This document shows, piece by piece, positions 7,532 through 7,537 of a stretch of DNA of 7,537 nucleotides; within the stretch, counting starts at the first letter, position 1; each line of letters starts with the position of its first letter. The stretch lies in assembly GCA_029859085.1 (NCBI GenBank), contig JAOUDU010000121.1, positions 1 through 7,537 of the forward strand, read 5' to 3'. Under the pieces are notes generated by a model. It saw only the letters and a program-made list of their open reading frames with translations. It did not search any database and had not been told where the DNA came from. Origin of the DNA: Gammaproteobacteria bacterium (GTDB lineage Bacteria > Pseudomonadota > Gammaproteobacteria > Pseudomonadales > Halieaceae). The translations under genes and the position numbers were made by a program.

Positions 7532-7537
7532 GGTGCC

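Larger units (their letters stand above)
7358..7537. other. Non-coding region upstream of aroQ, up to the window edge
   Basis: This 180-bp stretch is visibly more AT-rich than the genes. It probably carries the promoter of the aroQ-accB-accC transcript, but I find no convincing -35/-10 pair. TGGACA on the minus strand (7424-7419) is close to a -35 box, yet nothing like a -10 stands 16-18 bp downstream of it. It holds two imperfect tandem copies and a 16-bp palindrome (listed separately), the 11-nt symmetrical CGCAATTTGCG (7381-7391), and the 8-mer GCACTGTC twice (7359-7366, 7414-7421). A small plus-strand frame ending here begins inside aroQ and is not credible as a gene. Confidence 0.55.

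Overview
The window is GC-rich and almost fully coding on the minus strand. It carries eight housekeeping genes in the order, read along the minus strand, aroQ, accB, accC, prmA, dusB, fis, purH, purD. Protein motifs, lengths and order match Gammaproteobacteria. The run aroQ-accB-accC-prmA followed by dusB-fis-purH-purD is, as I recall, the arrangement of Pseudomonas and its relatives. In E. coli, prmA-dusB-fis and purH-purD are separate loci. The host is therefore most likely a Pseudomonas-like or marine relative within Gammaproteobacteria; I cannot name a genus from this sequence alone.

Layout from high to low coordinates: positions 7358-7537 are non-coding, more AT-rich, and hold a 16-bp palindrome and two imperfect tandem repeats upstream of aroQ. 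aroQ (6914-7357), accB (6417-6890) and accC (5038-6384) are closely spaced and serve the shikimate pathway and the first step of fatty-acid synthesis. prmA (4087-4977) follows after 60 bp. A gap of about 97 bp then separates prmA from dusB (2988-3989). It holds a short hairpin with a U-tract and a weak promoter candidate, a plausible boundary between two transcription units. dusB and fis (2674-2991) overlap by 4 bp (ATGA), and fis is followed 7 bp later by purH (1092-2666), whose ribosome binding site lies inside fis. purD (1-975) is cut by the window edge, lacking about 100 C-terminal residues.

The purH-purD gap is unusually long (116 bp). It contains a 74-bp element made of two inverted hairpins, each flanked by GTAG and differing by two compensatory base-pair changes. 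This looks like a REP doublet (REPIN) and is the most distinctive non-coding structure here.

Functionally the cluster groups growth-linked jobs: lipid and aromatic precursor synthesis, methylation of ribosomal protein L11, tRNA dihydrouridine formation, the nucleoid protein Fis, and the last steps of IMP synthesis. I see no defence system, mobile gene, CRISPR array or RNA gene. The region is an ordinary core-genome locus with a few regulatory or repeat features worth checking.
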